64,000 bases of DNA from Pelagibius sp040217155. Its GTDB lineage: Bacteria; Pseudomonadota; Alphaproteobacteria; Kiloniellales; Kiloniellaceae. The notes under the pieces are model-generated. The model saw only the letters and a program-made list of their open reading frames with translations. It was not told the origin of the DNA and searched no databases. Positions 44,279 through 53,537 of this stretch are shown here, one piece after another. The stretch lies in NCBI GenBank assembly GCA_040217155.1, contig JAVJNS010000014.1, positions 1 to 64,000 on the forward strand. Reading direction: 5' to 3'. The translations under genes and the position numbers were made by a program. How positions within the stretch are numbered: position 1 is the stretch's first letter; the number at the start of each line of letters is the position of its first letter.

Positions 44279-45700
44279 ATGGCAGCTAACCTCGTTGGCA
44301 AGATTACCCAGGTGATGGGGCCGGTGGTGGACGTACAGTTCACCGGCGACCTGCCGCCGATTCTCAACGCGCTGGAGACCTCCAACGGCGACAAGCGCTT
44401 GGTCCTGGAGGTCGGCCAGCACCTGGGCGACAGCGTCGTGCGCGCCATCGCCATGGACGCGACCGAAGGCTTGGTCCGCGGCCAGGAGGTGACCGATACC
44501 GGGGAGCCGATCACCGTGCCGGTGGGCCCGGAGATGCTCGGCCGCATCATCAATGTCATCGGCGAGCCGATCGATGAGCGCGGCCCGGTGAATACAGCTC
44601 AGACGGCGCCGATCCATCGCCCCGCGCCGGAATTCGATGAGCAGTCGACCGAGGCCGAGATGCTGGTCACCGGCATCAAGGTCGTCGATCTGCTGGCCCC
44701 CTATGCCCGTGGCGGCAAGATCGGCCTGTTCGGCGGTGCCGGCGTCGGCAAGACGGTGCTGATCCAGGAACTGATCAACAACGTTGCCAAGACCCACGGC
44801 GGTTACTCGGTCTTCGCCGGTGTCGGCGAGCGTACCCGCGAGGGCAACGACTTGTATCATGAAATGATGGAGTCCAAGGTCATCGACCTGGAAGGCGACT
44901 CCAAGGTGGCGCTGGTCTTCGGCCAGATGAACGAGCCACCGGGCGCACGCGCGCGCGTCGCTCTGACGGGTTTGGCCCAGGCAGAGTACTTCCGTGATGA
45001 AGAAGGCCAGGACGTGCTTTTTTTCGTCGACAACATCTTCCGCTTTACCCAGGCTGGCTCCGAGGTTTCGGCGCTGCTCGGGCGCATTCCTTCGGCAGTG
45101 GGCTATCAGCCGACTTTGGCCACCGACATGGGCACGCTGCAGGAGCGCATCACCACCACGAAGAAGGGCTCGATCACCTCGGTGCAGGCGATCTACGTGC
45201 CTGCCGACGACCTGACCGACCCGGCGCCGGCGACATCCTTCGCGCACTTGGATGCGACCACGGTGCTGTCGCGCCAGATCGCCGAGTTGGGGATCTACCC
45301 CGCGGTCGATCCGCTCGACTCCACCAGCCGTATTCTCGATCCGCAAGTGGTCGGCGAAGAGCACTACAACGTGGCCCGTGAAGTGCAGCGCATCCTGCAG
45401 AGCTACAAAGCGTTGCAGGACATCATCGCCATTCTCGGCATGGACGAGTTGTCGGAAGAAGACAAGCAGACGGTGGCCCGCGCGCGTAAGATCCAGCGCT
45501 TCATGTCGCAGCCCTTCGACGTTGCCCAGGTCTTTACCGGATCGCCAGGCGTGCAGGTCTCCATCGAAGACACCGTTCGCGGCTTCAAGGGTATCTGCGA
45601 AGGCGAGTACGACCATCTGCCGGAAGCCGCCTTCTACATGGTTGGCGCCATCGAACAGGCGGTCGAGAAGGCGCGCAAGCTGGCGGCGGAAGCGGCCTAA
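44279..45700 (+). CDS. atpD: F1F0 ATP synthase beta subunit
   Basis: 473 aa from ATG 44279 with AAGGAG 8-9 bp upstream; the longer frame is rejected. Walker A GGAGVGKT (152-159), GERTREGNDLYHEM with the catalytic Glu, and LFFVDNIFRFTQAGSEVSALLGR. It carries the catalytic sites of ATP synthesis. Confidence 0.97.
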   Translation: MAANLVGKITQVMGPVVDVQFTGDLPPILNALETSNGDKRLVLEVGQHLGDSVVRAIAMDATEGLVRGQEVTDTGEPITVPVGPEMLGRIINVIGEPIDERGPVNTAQTAPIHRPAPEFDEQSTEAEMLVTGIKVVDLLAPYARGGKIGLFGGAGVGKTVLIQELINNVAKTHGGYSVFAGVGERTREGNDLYHEMMESKVIDLEGDSKVALVFGQMNEPPGARARVALTGLAQAEYFRDEEGQDVLFFVDNIFRFTQAGSEVSALLGRIPSAVGYQPTLATDMGTLQERITTTKKGSITSVQAIYVPADDLTDPAPATSFAHLDATTVLSRQIAELGIYPAVDPLDSTSRILDPQVVGEEHYNVAREVQRILQSYKALQDIIAILGMDELSEEDKQTVARARKIQRFMSQPFDVAQVFTGSPGVQVSIEDTVRGFKGICEGEYDHLPEAAFYMVGAIEQAVEKARKLAAEAA

Positions 45701-45745
45701 GGGTCGATTTGCCAGGGCACGATACAAACAACGGACGGCGCGGAT

Positions 45746-46150
45746 ATGGCCGAAGGTAAAGTCGCATTCGAACTGGTCTCGCCGGAGCGCCTGCTGCTCT
45801 CCGAAGAGGTCGATATGGTCGTGGTGCCGGGTGAGGAGGGCGACTTCGGTGTTCTTACCCGGCATGCTCCTCTGATCTCGACACTGCGTCCCGGCGTCAT
45901 CAAGGTGCACGACGGCGGCAGCGTTACCGAGGAGATCTTCGTGGCCGGTGGATTTGCCGAGGTGACCCCGGCGCGTTGCACGGTGCTGGCGCAGGAGGCC
46001 CTGCCGATTGAGGACATCGACCGCGCGGCCACCGAGCAGCGTCTAAGCGATGCCAAGGACGATCTTCTTGACGCAAAGGACGATTTCGAGAAGGCTTCCT
46101 GCGCGCAGCGCATCAAGATTGCCGAGGAAATGCTGAAGGCAGTGGTCTAG
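45746..46150 (+). CDS. atpC: F1F0 ATP synthase epsilon subunit
   Basis: 134 aa. FELVSPERLLLSEEVDMVV followed by VPGEEGDFGVLTRHAPLIS is the typical beta-barrel N-terminus, and a Glu/Asp/Ala helical C-terminus follows. It regulates ATPase activity through its C-terminal helices. It ends the atp operon; the 250-bp gap after it holds a weak hairpin and no clear terminator T-run. Confidence 0.93.
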   Translation: MAEGKVAFELVSPERLLLSEEVDMVVVPGEEGDFGVLTRHAPLISTLRPGVIKVHDGGSVTEEIFVAGGFAEVTPARCTVLAQEALPIEDIDRAATEQRLSDAKDDLLDAKDDFEKASCAQRIKIAEEMLKAVV

Positions 46151-46235
46151 GTCTGGAAATCGTGGCACGAGGGTTTTGGGGTGACGGGCAAGCGCCAGAT
46201 CCCGAGTGTCCTGGAATTTTTAGGATTGTCTGCCT

Positions 46236-46254
46236 CTGACAAGGGGCTTGTCAG
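46236..46254 (+). terminator. Weak hairpin after the atp operon
   Basis: CTGACAAG-GGG-CTTGTCAG forms a perfect 8-bp stem with a 3-nt loop 86 bp after the atpC stop, but no T-run follows it. It could be a processing or Rho-assisted stop. The rest of 46151-46401 holds nothing recognised. Confidence 0.25.
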
Positions 46255-46401
46255 CCGGCTCGGTATTTCATACCTCTTGGGAAGTCATTGATCGGTCAAA
46301 GCCTTCTGATGGGCTCTGGCATTCTTGAAGCCAATCCCGAACCGGCTTTTAGTCCTATTATGGTCATTGCGAACTGAGTGAGCATTGTTGAGGCGTTCTC
46401 G

Positions 46402-47217
46402 ATGACGGCGGGCAATTGGACCTTAGACGATATCCCCTGGGAGCAGTTTGACCCCGCCAAGGTCGATCCTGAATTGGTGAAGATCGTCAAGGCGGCGAGC
46501 ATGGTCGAGTACAACGGTGCCGCCTACGCCGCTTATCTCTGCAACGTCTTTTCCGATGATTCCAGCTTTCAGGACGCCGCAAGGTCCTGGGCCCTTGAAG
46601 AAGTTCAGCATGGCGAGGCTCTAGCCCGCTGGGCAAAGCTGGCGGACAAGAGTTTCGATTTCAACGGCAGTTTCGCGCGATTCCGTGACGGTTATCAGAT
46701 TTCCATCGGATCTGCGGACTCGATTCGCGGATCGCGCTCCGGTGAGTTGGTGGCGCGTTGTATCGTCGAGGTCGGCACCTCTTCTTATTACGCCTCCATC
46801 GCCGCGACGACCAAGGAGCCCGTTTTACGGGCAATCTGCCGCAACATCGCCGCTGACGAGTTGCGTCACTACAAGCTGTTCTATTCCCACTTAAAGCGCT
46901 ATCTCGAGCATGAGCAAATCGGCAAGTGGAAGCGGCTGGCGGTGGCGCTCAGCCGCATCGGTGAAAGCGAGGACGACGAACTCGCATACGCTTTCTATGC
47001 CGCCAATGAGAATGCGGCGAAACCCTATGACCGCAAGACCTATGGCCGCGCCTACATGAAGCGGGCCTTCGCCTGTTATCGCGAGCCTCAGGTGCGGCGT
47101 GCGGTGGCGATGATCTTCAAAGCCGCCGGCCTCAACCCGCAGGGCCGCGTTGTCGATTTGGCCGCCCGTGCCGCTTTCGGCTTCATTCGCCTGCGCGGCC
47201 GCCTGATCGCCGCCTGA
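46402..47217 (+). CDS. Ferritin-like di-iron domain protein
   Basis: 271 aa from ATG 46402; GTG 46378 is an alternative that adds 8 residues. A four-helix di-iron site is complete: Glu36 in MVEYNGAAYAAY, EEVQHGEALARW (Glu67, His70), Glu123 in CIVEVGTSSYYAS, and DELRHYKLFYSH (Glu153, His156). This fits the ferritin-like/acyl-ACP-desaturase-like superfamily. Substrate (iron, oxygen, or an organic molecule) is unknown. It follows the atp operon but has its own gap, and is convergent with rppH (9 bp). Confidence 0.78.
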   Translation: MTAGNWTLDDIPWEQFDPAKVDPELVKIVKAASMVEYNGAAYAAYLCNVFSDDSSFQDAARSWALEEVQHGEALARWAKLADKSFDFNGSFARFRDGYQISIGSADSIRGSRSGELVARCIVEVGTSSYYASIAATTKEPVLRAICRNIAADELRHYKLFYSHLKRYLEHEQIGKWKRLAVALSRIGESEDDELAYAFYAANENAAKPYDRKTYGRAYMKRAFACYREPQVRRAVAMIFKAAGLNPQGRVVDLAARAAFGFIRLRGRLIAA

Positions 47218-47226
47218 TCGGCAAGC

Positions 47227-47724
47227 TTAGGTTCGCCCGAGCAGTTCTCGAAATTCCGCTACCACGGCCAGGTAGGTGTCGCGTTTGAAGGGGATTACCA
47301 TCTGCGGCAGATCCTCCAGGTCGACCCATTGCCAGGCGTCGAATTCCGGATGTTTTGTCGCCAGGTTGATATCCGCGTCCACGCCCAGAAAACGCAGGGC
47401 AAACCAGCGTTGGTCCTGGCCGCGATAGCGCCCTTTCCATATCTTCCCCACCAGATGGGGCGGCAGGTCGTAGCGCAGCCATTGACGGCTTTCGGCGACG
47501 ATGACCGCCTTGTTGGTGCCGATTTCTTCTTCCAACTCGCGCAGAACGGCTTGGACGGGAGTCTCGCCCTTGTCGATGCCGCCCTGCGGCATCTGCCAGA
47601 TGTTGTCTGCTTCCTTGGCGGAGTCGATCCGCCGGCCGACAAATACCCTGCCTTCGGCATTCAAGAGCAGCATGCCGACGCAGGGCCGGTACGGCAGCTT
47701 CTCGATATCTTCCGGCGCTAGCAT
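47227..47724 (-). CDS. rppH: RNA pyrophosphohydrolase
   Basis: 165 aa from ATG 47724 (MLAPEDIEKLPYRPCVGMLL); an upstream open frame overlaps the deacetylase gene. The Nudix box is GGIDKGETPVQAVLRELEEE, completed by IG, and the family-specific NIWQMPQGGID and WFALRFLG are present. It removes pyrophosphate from the 5' ends of mRNAs and starts decay. Downstream of the deacetylase, with 14 bp between. Confidence 0.92.
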   Translation of the reverse strand: MLAPEDIEKLPYRPCVGMLLLNAEGRVFVGRRIDSAKEADNIWQMPQGGIDKGETPVQAVLRELEEEIGTNKAVIVAESRQWLRYDLPPHLVGKIWKGRYRGQDQRWFALRFLGVDADINLATKHPEFDAWQWVDLEDLPQMVIPFKRDTYLAVVAEFRELLGRT

Positions 47725-47738
47725 GAAGAAACAACGCC

Positions 47739-49100
47739 TCAGGGTCGGTTCTGCTGGTCGGCGAGCGCGCTGATGGGCGCGATGACAAAGCCGCGCGCCG
47801 TCAATTCCGTCGCCCAATCTGCCAAACGTTCGAGAGTGACGGGGTAAGGCTGAGCCATGGCGACGGCGTAACCTTCGGTCAGAGCGATGCGCTCGATTTG
47901 TGCAAGGCGGGCATCGATGGCCACGCGGCTTGCCTGACGTTCGTCGATCGAGCGATTGTTGACGACGCTCGGCAGGCCGAGTTCCTCGGCCACTTGCAGC
48001 ACGACGGAGTTTTCAGTGGTGCGCCGATCCAGGAAGATCAGACCGCGCTCCTGTACGTCGCGCAAAATTGGCTCCATGTCGCTGCGCGAGGCAGTGAAGC
48101 GCGAGCCCATGCTGCCGGCCAGTCCGACGTAGGCGCTGCCTCGGCTCAGCACCCAGTCCAGCCGGTTGAGGTTGTCTTCTGCGCTGAGATTGGTCAGCAG
48201 GCCCTGTGGGCCGGGATCCTCGTTGGGGAAGGTTGCTGGTTCCATCGGCAGGTCCAGCATCACTTCGTGGCCTCGCGATCGGGCCAGGGCAATCCAACGC
48301 TCGAGATCGCGGGCATAGGGGCTGAAGGACAGTGTCACTGCCGGCGGAAGTTTGTTGATGGCTGCTTCCGTGGCACCGTCCGACAAGCCAAGCCCGCTGA
48401 GAACCACGGCGATGCGCGGGCGAGGGTCGTCCATATTGAAAGGCTGCCGGTAGCGCTCCCAGTACCGCAACTGCTCGGGCGCCGGCGGGATGACTGGAAT
48501 GCTGACGACCTGCTCCTGGGCCGGGGCCGGATTGCCACTGCCGGGAAGATCCGCCTCGGAAGGGGCGGCAGGCGGTTCGATCTTCGCACTCGAGTCGGCG
48601 ACGCGCTCTTCACCGGCACCTTCAGCGCCCGGCGATCCCGGAGGCTTCGGTGGCGGCAGCGCGACTACTACATGAGCAGTCTGAGGCATAGGCTCTTCGA
48701 TCGCTTCAGGCGCGTTCCCTGGCGTCGCTTGTGGGGCGGGCGCCATCTGCTGTGCCTCAGATTGGGCCTGTGCCGCGGTTCTGGCAGGTGCCATTGATGC
48801 TGCCTCAGAAGGCTCCGGTTGCGTCCGGCCCTCCTCAATCACGGTATTCGGTTCAGCTCCGCCTGAATCTGGACCTGAATCCGGGCCTGAAGTTGGAAGG
48901 TTATGGTTGACCGCTGCTGCTGGTCCTTCTGGTCCTGTGTCGGTGCGGACTTCGAGCGCGATCACCACCGGCTCACCAACGGGCGGCGACGGTTGCAAGA
49001 GGGCGATCGTCAAGCTGCCGCCCAGCGCGGAAAGCACCACCAACCAGGCAGCGATCAAGGCGCCCCAACTGGCGAGAAACCTGCTCAAGGCCCGCCGCAA
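47739..49100 (-). CDS. Divergent polysaccharide deacetylase family protein
   Basis: 453 aa. One N-terminal membrane helix (LASWGALIAAWLVVLSALGG), then a long Pro/Ala/Glu-rich spacer to about residue 220. The deacetylase-like domain follows from PRIAVVLSGLGLSDGATEAA. It includes HEVMLDLPMEP, SAYVGLAGSMGSRFTASRS, IFLDRRTTENS and the C-terminal QPYPVTLERLADWATEL. This matches the divergent polysaccharide deacetylase (DUF610) family that often follows ctpA. Envelope role inferred. Confidence 0.82.
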   Translation of the reverse strand: MRRALSRFLASWGALIAAWLVVLSALGGSLTIALLQPSPPVGEPVVIALEVRTDTGPEGPAAAVNHNLPTSGPDSGPDSGGAEPNTVIEEGRTQPEPSEAASMAPARTAAQAQSEAQQMAPAPQATPGNAPEAIEEPMPQTAHVVVALPPPKPPGSPGAEGAGEERVADSSAKIEPPAAPSEADLPGSGNPAPAQEQVVSIPVIPPAPEQLRYWERYRQPFNMDDPRPRIAVVLSGLGLSDGATEAAINKLPPAVTLSFSPYARDLERWIALARSRGHEVMLDLPMEPATFPNEDPGPQGLLTNLSAEDNLNRLDWVLSRGSAYVGLAGSMGSRFTASRSDMEPILRDVQERGLIFLDRRTTENSVVLQVAEELGLPSVVNNRSIDERQASRVAIDARLAQIERIALTEGYAVAMAQPYPVTLERLADWATELTARGFVIAPISALADQQNRP

Positions 49101-49254
49101 CTCAAGCCGGAGGTGGCATGCAGAGGCAAGGCATGTTGCCCCTGCGCCACCCCAGGCGAATCTGCGGTGAGTTTCGACGACGGATCGTCATGAACGCTGC
49201 CGGCCCTCTTCGCGGTGCGACTCCACACCGGATTGACGAGTCTGAACCCTCCTT

Positions 49255-50550
49255 TTAGTTCACGACTCGCTGATTATAAAGGGCCAGGCCACGCAGCAGG
49301 TCGATGGCCCGTGCCAATTGGTAGTCCTGCTGGGTTGCCTCGGAGAGCACATCGCCTTCGGTCTCCGTGCCGTCGGACTCCTCGCTGACCCCGTTTTCTT
49401 CATTCGGGTTGGTCAGCGCTCCGGGCAAATCCGCTTCGCGGCGGCCGGGGCCTGCGGCCTCGGCCTGCTCCACCTTGGCCTGTTCGACAAGGATGTCCGG
49501 ATCAATACCCAGTGCCTGGATCGAGCGGCCGGACGGAGTGAAGTAGCGCGCCGTGGTCAACCGCATGGCACCATTGAGTCCGAGCGGAATGATCGTCTGC
49601 ACGGATCCCTTACCAAAGGAGCGGGTCCCCATGACGATGGCGCGGCGGTGGTCCTGCAGGGCGCCGGCGACTATTTCGGAAGCCGAGGCGGAGCCACCAT
49701 TGATCAGTACGATAACAGGCAGGCCGTCTGCCAGGTCGCCGGGAGTGGCATTGAAGCGCTGTGAATCATCTACTTCACGGCCACGGGTTGAGACGAGTTC
49801 GCCCTGTTCGATGAAGGCATCAGAGACATCCACGGCCTGGTCGAGCAGTCCGCCCGGATTGTTACGCAGATCGAGAACGTAGCCTCTCAGTTCGCTGCCG
49901 GCTTCCGCCTTGATCTCGCTGATCGCCCGCTCCAGCCCCGGCATGGTCTGCTGATTGAAGGTGGTGATGCGGATGTAGCCGACGCTGTCCTCCACGCGGT
50001 TACGCACCGACTGGATCTTGATGACGTCGCGGGTGATGGTCAGGTCGAAAGGCTCGGTGTCCTCGCGGCGAATGGTCACGGTCAGGTCGGTATTGACGGG
50101 GCCGCGCATCTTCTCAACCGCTTCGTTCAGTGACAGGCCTAGGATCGGCTCGCCATCAAGATGGGTAATGAAGTCGCCGGGCTGCACGCCGGCACGGTAC
50201 GCCGGGGTATCGTCGATGGGAGAAACCACCTTGACGAAGCCGTTCTCCATGGTGACTTCGATGCCGAGGCCGCCGAATTCACCCTTGGTCTGTACCCGCA
50301 TGTCGCCGAAGGAGTCGGCGTTGAGGTAGCTGGAGTGCGGATCAAGGGTCGAGAGCATGCCCTGAATGGCATATTCGATCAGTTCCTTGTCGGTAACCTC
50401 TTCGACGTAGTCGGCGCGGACGCGCTCAAAGACATCGCTGAACAACTTCAGTTGCCGATATGTGTCGGAAGAATTTTCCTGCGCCGGTGAAAACTGCGGC
50501 ACTGCGATCAGGAGGGCGGCGATCACGACCGCGATTTGGTATTTGCGCAT
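49255..50550 (-). CDS. ctpA: Carboxyl-terminal processing protease (S41 family)
   Basis: 431 aa with a signal peptide. PDZ domain at about 90-170 (GLGIEVTMENGFVKVVSPI ... GVQPGDFITHLDGEPI). Catalytic Ser in NGGSASASEIVAGALQD and Lys in MGTRSFGKGSVQTI, about residues 300-325, form the Ser-Lys dyad. A Glu-rich tail follows. It cleaves C-terminal tails of periplasmic proteins. Its ATG overlaps the envC stop by one base (TAATG), so the two are coupled. Confidence 0.92.
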   Translation of the reverse strand: MRKYQIAVVIAALLIAVPQFSPAQENSSDTYRQLKLFSDVFERVRADYVEEVTDKELIEYAIQGMLSTLDPHSSYLNADSFGDMRVQTKGEFGGLGIEVTMENGFVKVVSPIDDTPAYRAGVQPGDFITHLDGEPILGLSLNEAVEKMRGPVNTDLTVTIRREDTEPFDLTITRDVIKIQSVRNRVEDSVGYIRITTFNQQTMPGLERAISEIKAEAGSELRGYVLDLRNNPGGLLDQAVDVSDAFIEQGELVSTRGREVDDSQRFNATPGDLADGLPVIVLINGGSASASEIVAGALQDHRRAIVMGTRSFGKGSVQTIIPLGLNGAMRLTTARYFTPSGRSIQALGIDPDILVEQAKVEQAEAAGPGRREADLPGALTNPNEENGVSEESDGTETEGDVLSEATQQDYQLARAIDLLRGLALYNQRVVN

Positions 50551-51941
50551 TAACCTCGCACCTTGTCGTCGTTTGTAGCCAGCCAGGGGAGCGGATTGAT
50601 GGCCTGCCCTGTGCGGCGGAGTTCCAAATAAAGCTCCGGGTTGCCGCCGGTGCTGTCGCTCATTCTCGCAACGGGCTCACCAGCCAGCACCCACTGCCCG
50701 ACCACGGCATCGATCCGATCGAAACCGGCCAATATCGTATGATATCGCCCGCCATGGTCTATTATCAAGATAAGCCCATATCCGCGAAACCGGCCGGCAT
50801 AGGCTATTTTGCCGTCAAACGGCGCGACAACCTGGGCGCCAGCCCGGCTGCGAATGGAAATGCCCTTGAAAGTACCGCCCTCCGCGTCGCTTTCCTGCCC
50901 GTAAAGCCGCACAACCTCGCCACGGACCGGAAGAGTAAGGCTTTCCTGGGTTTCCGGGAAAGGACGAAGACTTGGGGGCTTGGTCAGGCGCGCGACTTGT
51001 TGGCTTTCCTGTTCAACTTGGCGTGAAGCCGCTTCTGCGGCTTCGCGTGCCCTCTCAGCCTGCGCACCGGCACGGTCGGCTGCCTCGGCCCGCTGTTGCC
51101 GCAGCGCTTCTTTCCGAGCTTCCGCCTGTTCCACCGCCAGGCGCAATTGCTCCTGGCGGCGGTGTTCCGCGCCGAGGCGTCGGTCTTCGGTGGCCCGGGC
51201 TTCAGCCTCGATCCGCTCGGTCAACTCGCGCAGGTCGCGGGCTTCTTCGGCCAGCCTGGCGATACGGATCTGGGCCGCACCGCTTTCCGCCTCGGCAGAA
51301 GCCTGCAGTTCCGCCTTACGCGCCAGCAGCGAGGCGAGACGATCGCGCTCGGCGCCAAGCGCCGCTGTGGCGGCGGCGAGATCGTCGCGTTCGATGGCGA
51401 TACGAGTGCGGAGCACCGCAAGGTCACCAAGTTCGGCGCGCAATCGCTTGGCCTGAACTTCGAGCTTTGGTACCGCGATTCGCAGCAGTAGGGCGGCCCG
51501 GGCGGAATCGACCGGTTGCGTGCTGCGTGCCAGGGCGGATTCCGGCGGCTGCAAGGCGAGGCGCTGCAAAGCGCCCAAGGTTTGGCCAAGCTGGTCGCGG
51601 CGTTCAGCGAGATCGTCAGCCTTGTCCTTTTCTTCGGCACTCAGCGCCGTCAGGGTCTGCTCGGCGGCCGTCATTTCACTCTCAAGGTCCTGGGCGCGCT
51701 TGGCCGCTGCGATGGCCTTGATGCGCAGCTCTCCAACCTCAAGAGTAAGTGCCGCGGCCTCGGCGCGGAGCCGTTTGGCTCGGGCGCGGTCTTCGTTCAG
51801 CGCGTCTTCGAGTTTTTGCAGGTCGCCCTGAGGCGCGTTGACCTGGGCCCCCAGGGACGTTGTGTAGCTGATTGCAAACAAGAATCCGACTGCAGCAGCC
51901 AGAAGCCGGCAGGAGCCAATTCGCTGGATTAGCTTGCTCAA
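50550..51941 (-). CDS. envC: Murein hydrolase activator EnvC-like protein
   Basis: 463 aa. Signal peptide-like N-terminus (LLAAAVGFLFAISYTTSLGAQ), a long coiled coil (about 35-320, many Ala/Arg/Glu heptads) and a C-terminal LytM domain (RGEVVRLYGQESDAEGG ... PELYLELRRTGQAINPLPWL). The HxxxD and HxH zinc ligands of active LytM peptidases are missing: GGTFKGISI and ELYLELRR replace them, as in EnvC. It should activate amidases rather than cut peptidoglycan. It is coupled to ctpA and 2 bp after gpmI. Confidence 0.85.
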   Translation of the reverse strand: MSKLIQRIGSCRLLAAAVGFLFAISYTTSLGAQVNAPQGDLQKLEDALNEDRARAKRLRAEAAALTLEVGELRIKAIAAAKRAQDLESEMTAAEQTLTALSAEEKDKADDLAERRDQLGQTLGALQRLALQPPESALARSTQPVDSARAALLLRIAVPKLEVQAKRLRAELGDLAVLRTRIAIERDDLAAATAALGAERDRLASLLARKAELQASAEAESGAAQIRIARLAEEARDLRELTERIEAEARATEDRRLGAEHRRQEQLRLAVEQAEARKEALRQQRAEAADRAGAQAERAREAAEAASRQVEQESQQVARLTKPPSLRPFPETQESLTLPVRGEVVRLYGQESDAEGGTFKGISIRSRAGAQVVAPFDGKIAYAGRFRGYGLILIIDHGGRYHTILAGFDRIDAVVGQWVLAGEPVARMSDSTGGNPELYLELRRTGQAINPLPWLATNDDKVRG

Positions 51942-51943
51942 GG

Positions 51944-53518
51944 CTACTCCGCGGCCGCCTCGCCGCGGGCTGCCTGCGGTCGGATCAGACTGTGGCCCGT
52001 CATGACGGCAGGCAGCGGCAGGACCAAGAGGTCGAGCACCGTCGGCGCGATATCGGCGAGGCGGCCGTCGGCCAGTTTCGCGGCGCGCGTCGGTCCGTTG
52101 ACCAGCAGCAGCGGCACTTTGTTCATGGTGTGAGCGGTGTGTGCCTGGCCGGTTCTGGGATCGCTCATCTGCTCGACATTGCCATGGTCGGCGGTCAGCA
52201 GGATACAGCCGCCGGTCCGCTCCACCGCTTCGGCCAGCCGTCCGACACAGTGATCGACGGTCTGCACAGCCTTGATGGCGGCAACCAAATCGCCTGTATG
52301 TCCGACCATATCGCCGTTGGCATAGTTGCAGACGATGAGATCGAAGGTTCCAGATTCGATGGCTTCGACCAGCTTGTCAGTCATTTCCGGAGCCGACATT
52401 TCGGGTTTCAGGTCGTAGGTGGCGACGTCCGGTGAAGGCACCAGAATACGCTCCTCGCCCTCAAAGACCTCTTCGCGCCCGCCGTTGAAGAAAAACGTGA
52501 CGTGGGCGTACTTCTCGGTCTCGGCGATGCGCAGTTGGCGCTTGCCGGCTCCGGCCACCAACTCCCCCAGCGTCTCGCTCAGATCTGCCGGTGGAAAGAG
52601 GGCGGTGAGGAAAGAGTTGAGATTCTTGGAGTACTCCACCATACCCAGGGCGCAGGCAAAAGCCGGGCGCCCGGTAACATCGAAGCCGTCGAAAGCGGGA
52701 TCCAGCAGTGCCGTCAGGATCTCGCGGGCACGATCGGCACGGAAATTGGCCATGAACAGGCCGTCGCCATCCTTCATGCCGGCATAGCCGCCGACCACCG
52801 TCGGCAATACAAACTCATCGTTGGTGCCGGCGGCGTAGCTCTGCTCGACGGCCTGCAAAGCATCTCTGGCTTGCTCGCCCTCGGCCTGCACCAGAGCGCG
52901 GAAAGCTTTTCCAACTCTAGGCCAACGCTTGTCGCGGTCCATGGCGTAGTAGCGCCCGGAAATCGTTGCCAAGGTGGCGCGCGGTGCCTTCAACTGAAAG
53001 TCCTTCAAGAAATCAAGCGCGCTGCGTGGCGGCGTATCGCGTCCGTCGAGGAAGGCGTGGACGGCGACGGGAATGCCGGCCTCGGCCAGCACCTCGGCCA
53101 GGGCGGCGATCTGGTTCTGGTGCGAGTGTACTCCGCCGGGTGACAGCAGGCCCATGACGTGGGCGGTGCCGCCGGCGGCTTTCAAGCCGGCGATGGCCTC
53201 CTGCAGTACCGGATTGGCCGCGAAGCTGCCATCGGCGATGGCGGCGTCGATGCGCGGCAGGTCCTGCATCACCACGCGCCCAGCACCAAGGTTCATGTGC
53301 CCGACCTCAGAATTCCCCATCTGACCGGGGGGCAGGCCGACTTCACCCTCCGAGGCGTCGATCAGGGCGTGCGGCGAGATCTTGAACAGGCGATCGAGGT
53401 GCGGCGTCGGGCCCTCGCAGATCGCGTTGTTCTCACAGGATTCTCGGTGACCCCAGCCGTCGAGTATGCAGAGCACCACGGGGCGCGGGGTATCGGGACG
53501 GGCTCTTGTCTCAGTCAT
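51944..53518 (-). CDS. gpmI: 2,3-bisphosphoglycerate-independent phosphoglycerate mutase
   Basis: 524 aa. CILDGWGHRESCENNAI and LPPGQMGNSEVGHMNLGAGR contain the Mn-binding Asp and catalytic Ser; VHAFLDGRDTPPRSALDF and MANFRADRAREIL follow. TADHGNVEQM is the conserved C-terminal metal motif. It converts 3- to 2-phosphoglycerate in glycolysis and gluconeogenesis. It starts 19 bp downstream of rlmH. Confidence 0.95.
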   Translation of the reverse strand: MTETRARPDTPRPVVLCILDGWGHRESCENNAICEGPTPHLDRLFKISPHALIDASEGEVGLPPGQMGNSEVGHMNLGAGRVVMQDLPRIDAAIADGSFAANPVLQEAIAGLKAAGGTAHVMGLLSPGGVHSHQNQIAALAEVLAEAGIPVAVHAFLDGRDTPPRSALDFLKDFQLKAPRATLATISGRYYAMDRDKRWPRVGKAFRALVQAEGEQARDALQAVEQSYAAGTNDEFVLPTVVGGYAGMKDGDGLFMANFRADRAREILTALLDPAFDGFDVTGRPAFACALGMVEYSKNLNSFLTALFPPADLSETLGELVAGAGKRQLRIAETEKYAHVTFFFNGGREEVFEGEERILVPSPDVATYDLKPEMSAPEMTDKLVEAIESGTFDLIVCNYANGDMVGHTGDLVAAIKAVQTVDHCVGRLAEAVERTGGCILLTADHGNVEQMSDPRTGQAHTAHTMNKVPLLLVNGPTRAAKLADGRLADIAPTVLDLLVLPLPAVMTGHSLIRPQAARGEAAAE

Positions 53519-53537
53519 GGGTGCGGTCTTTTTTCAA

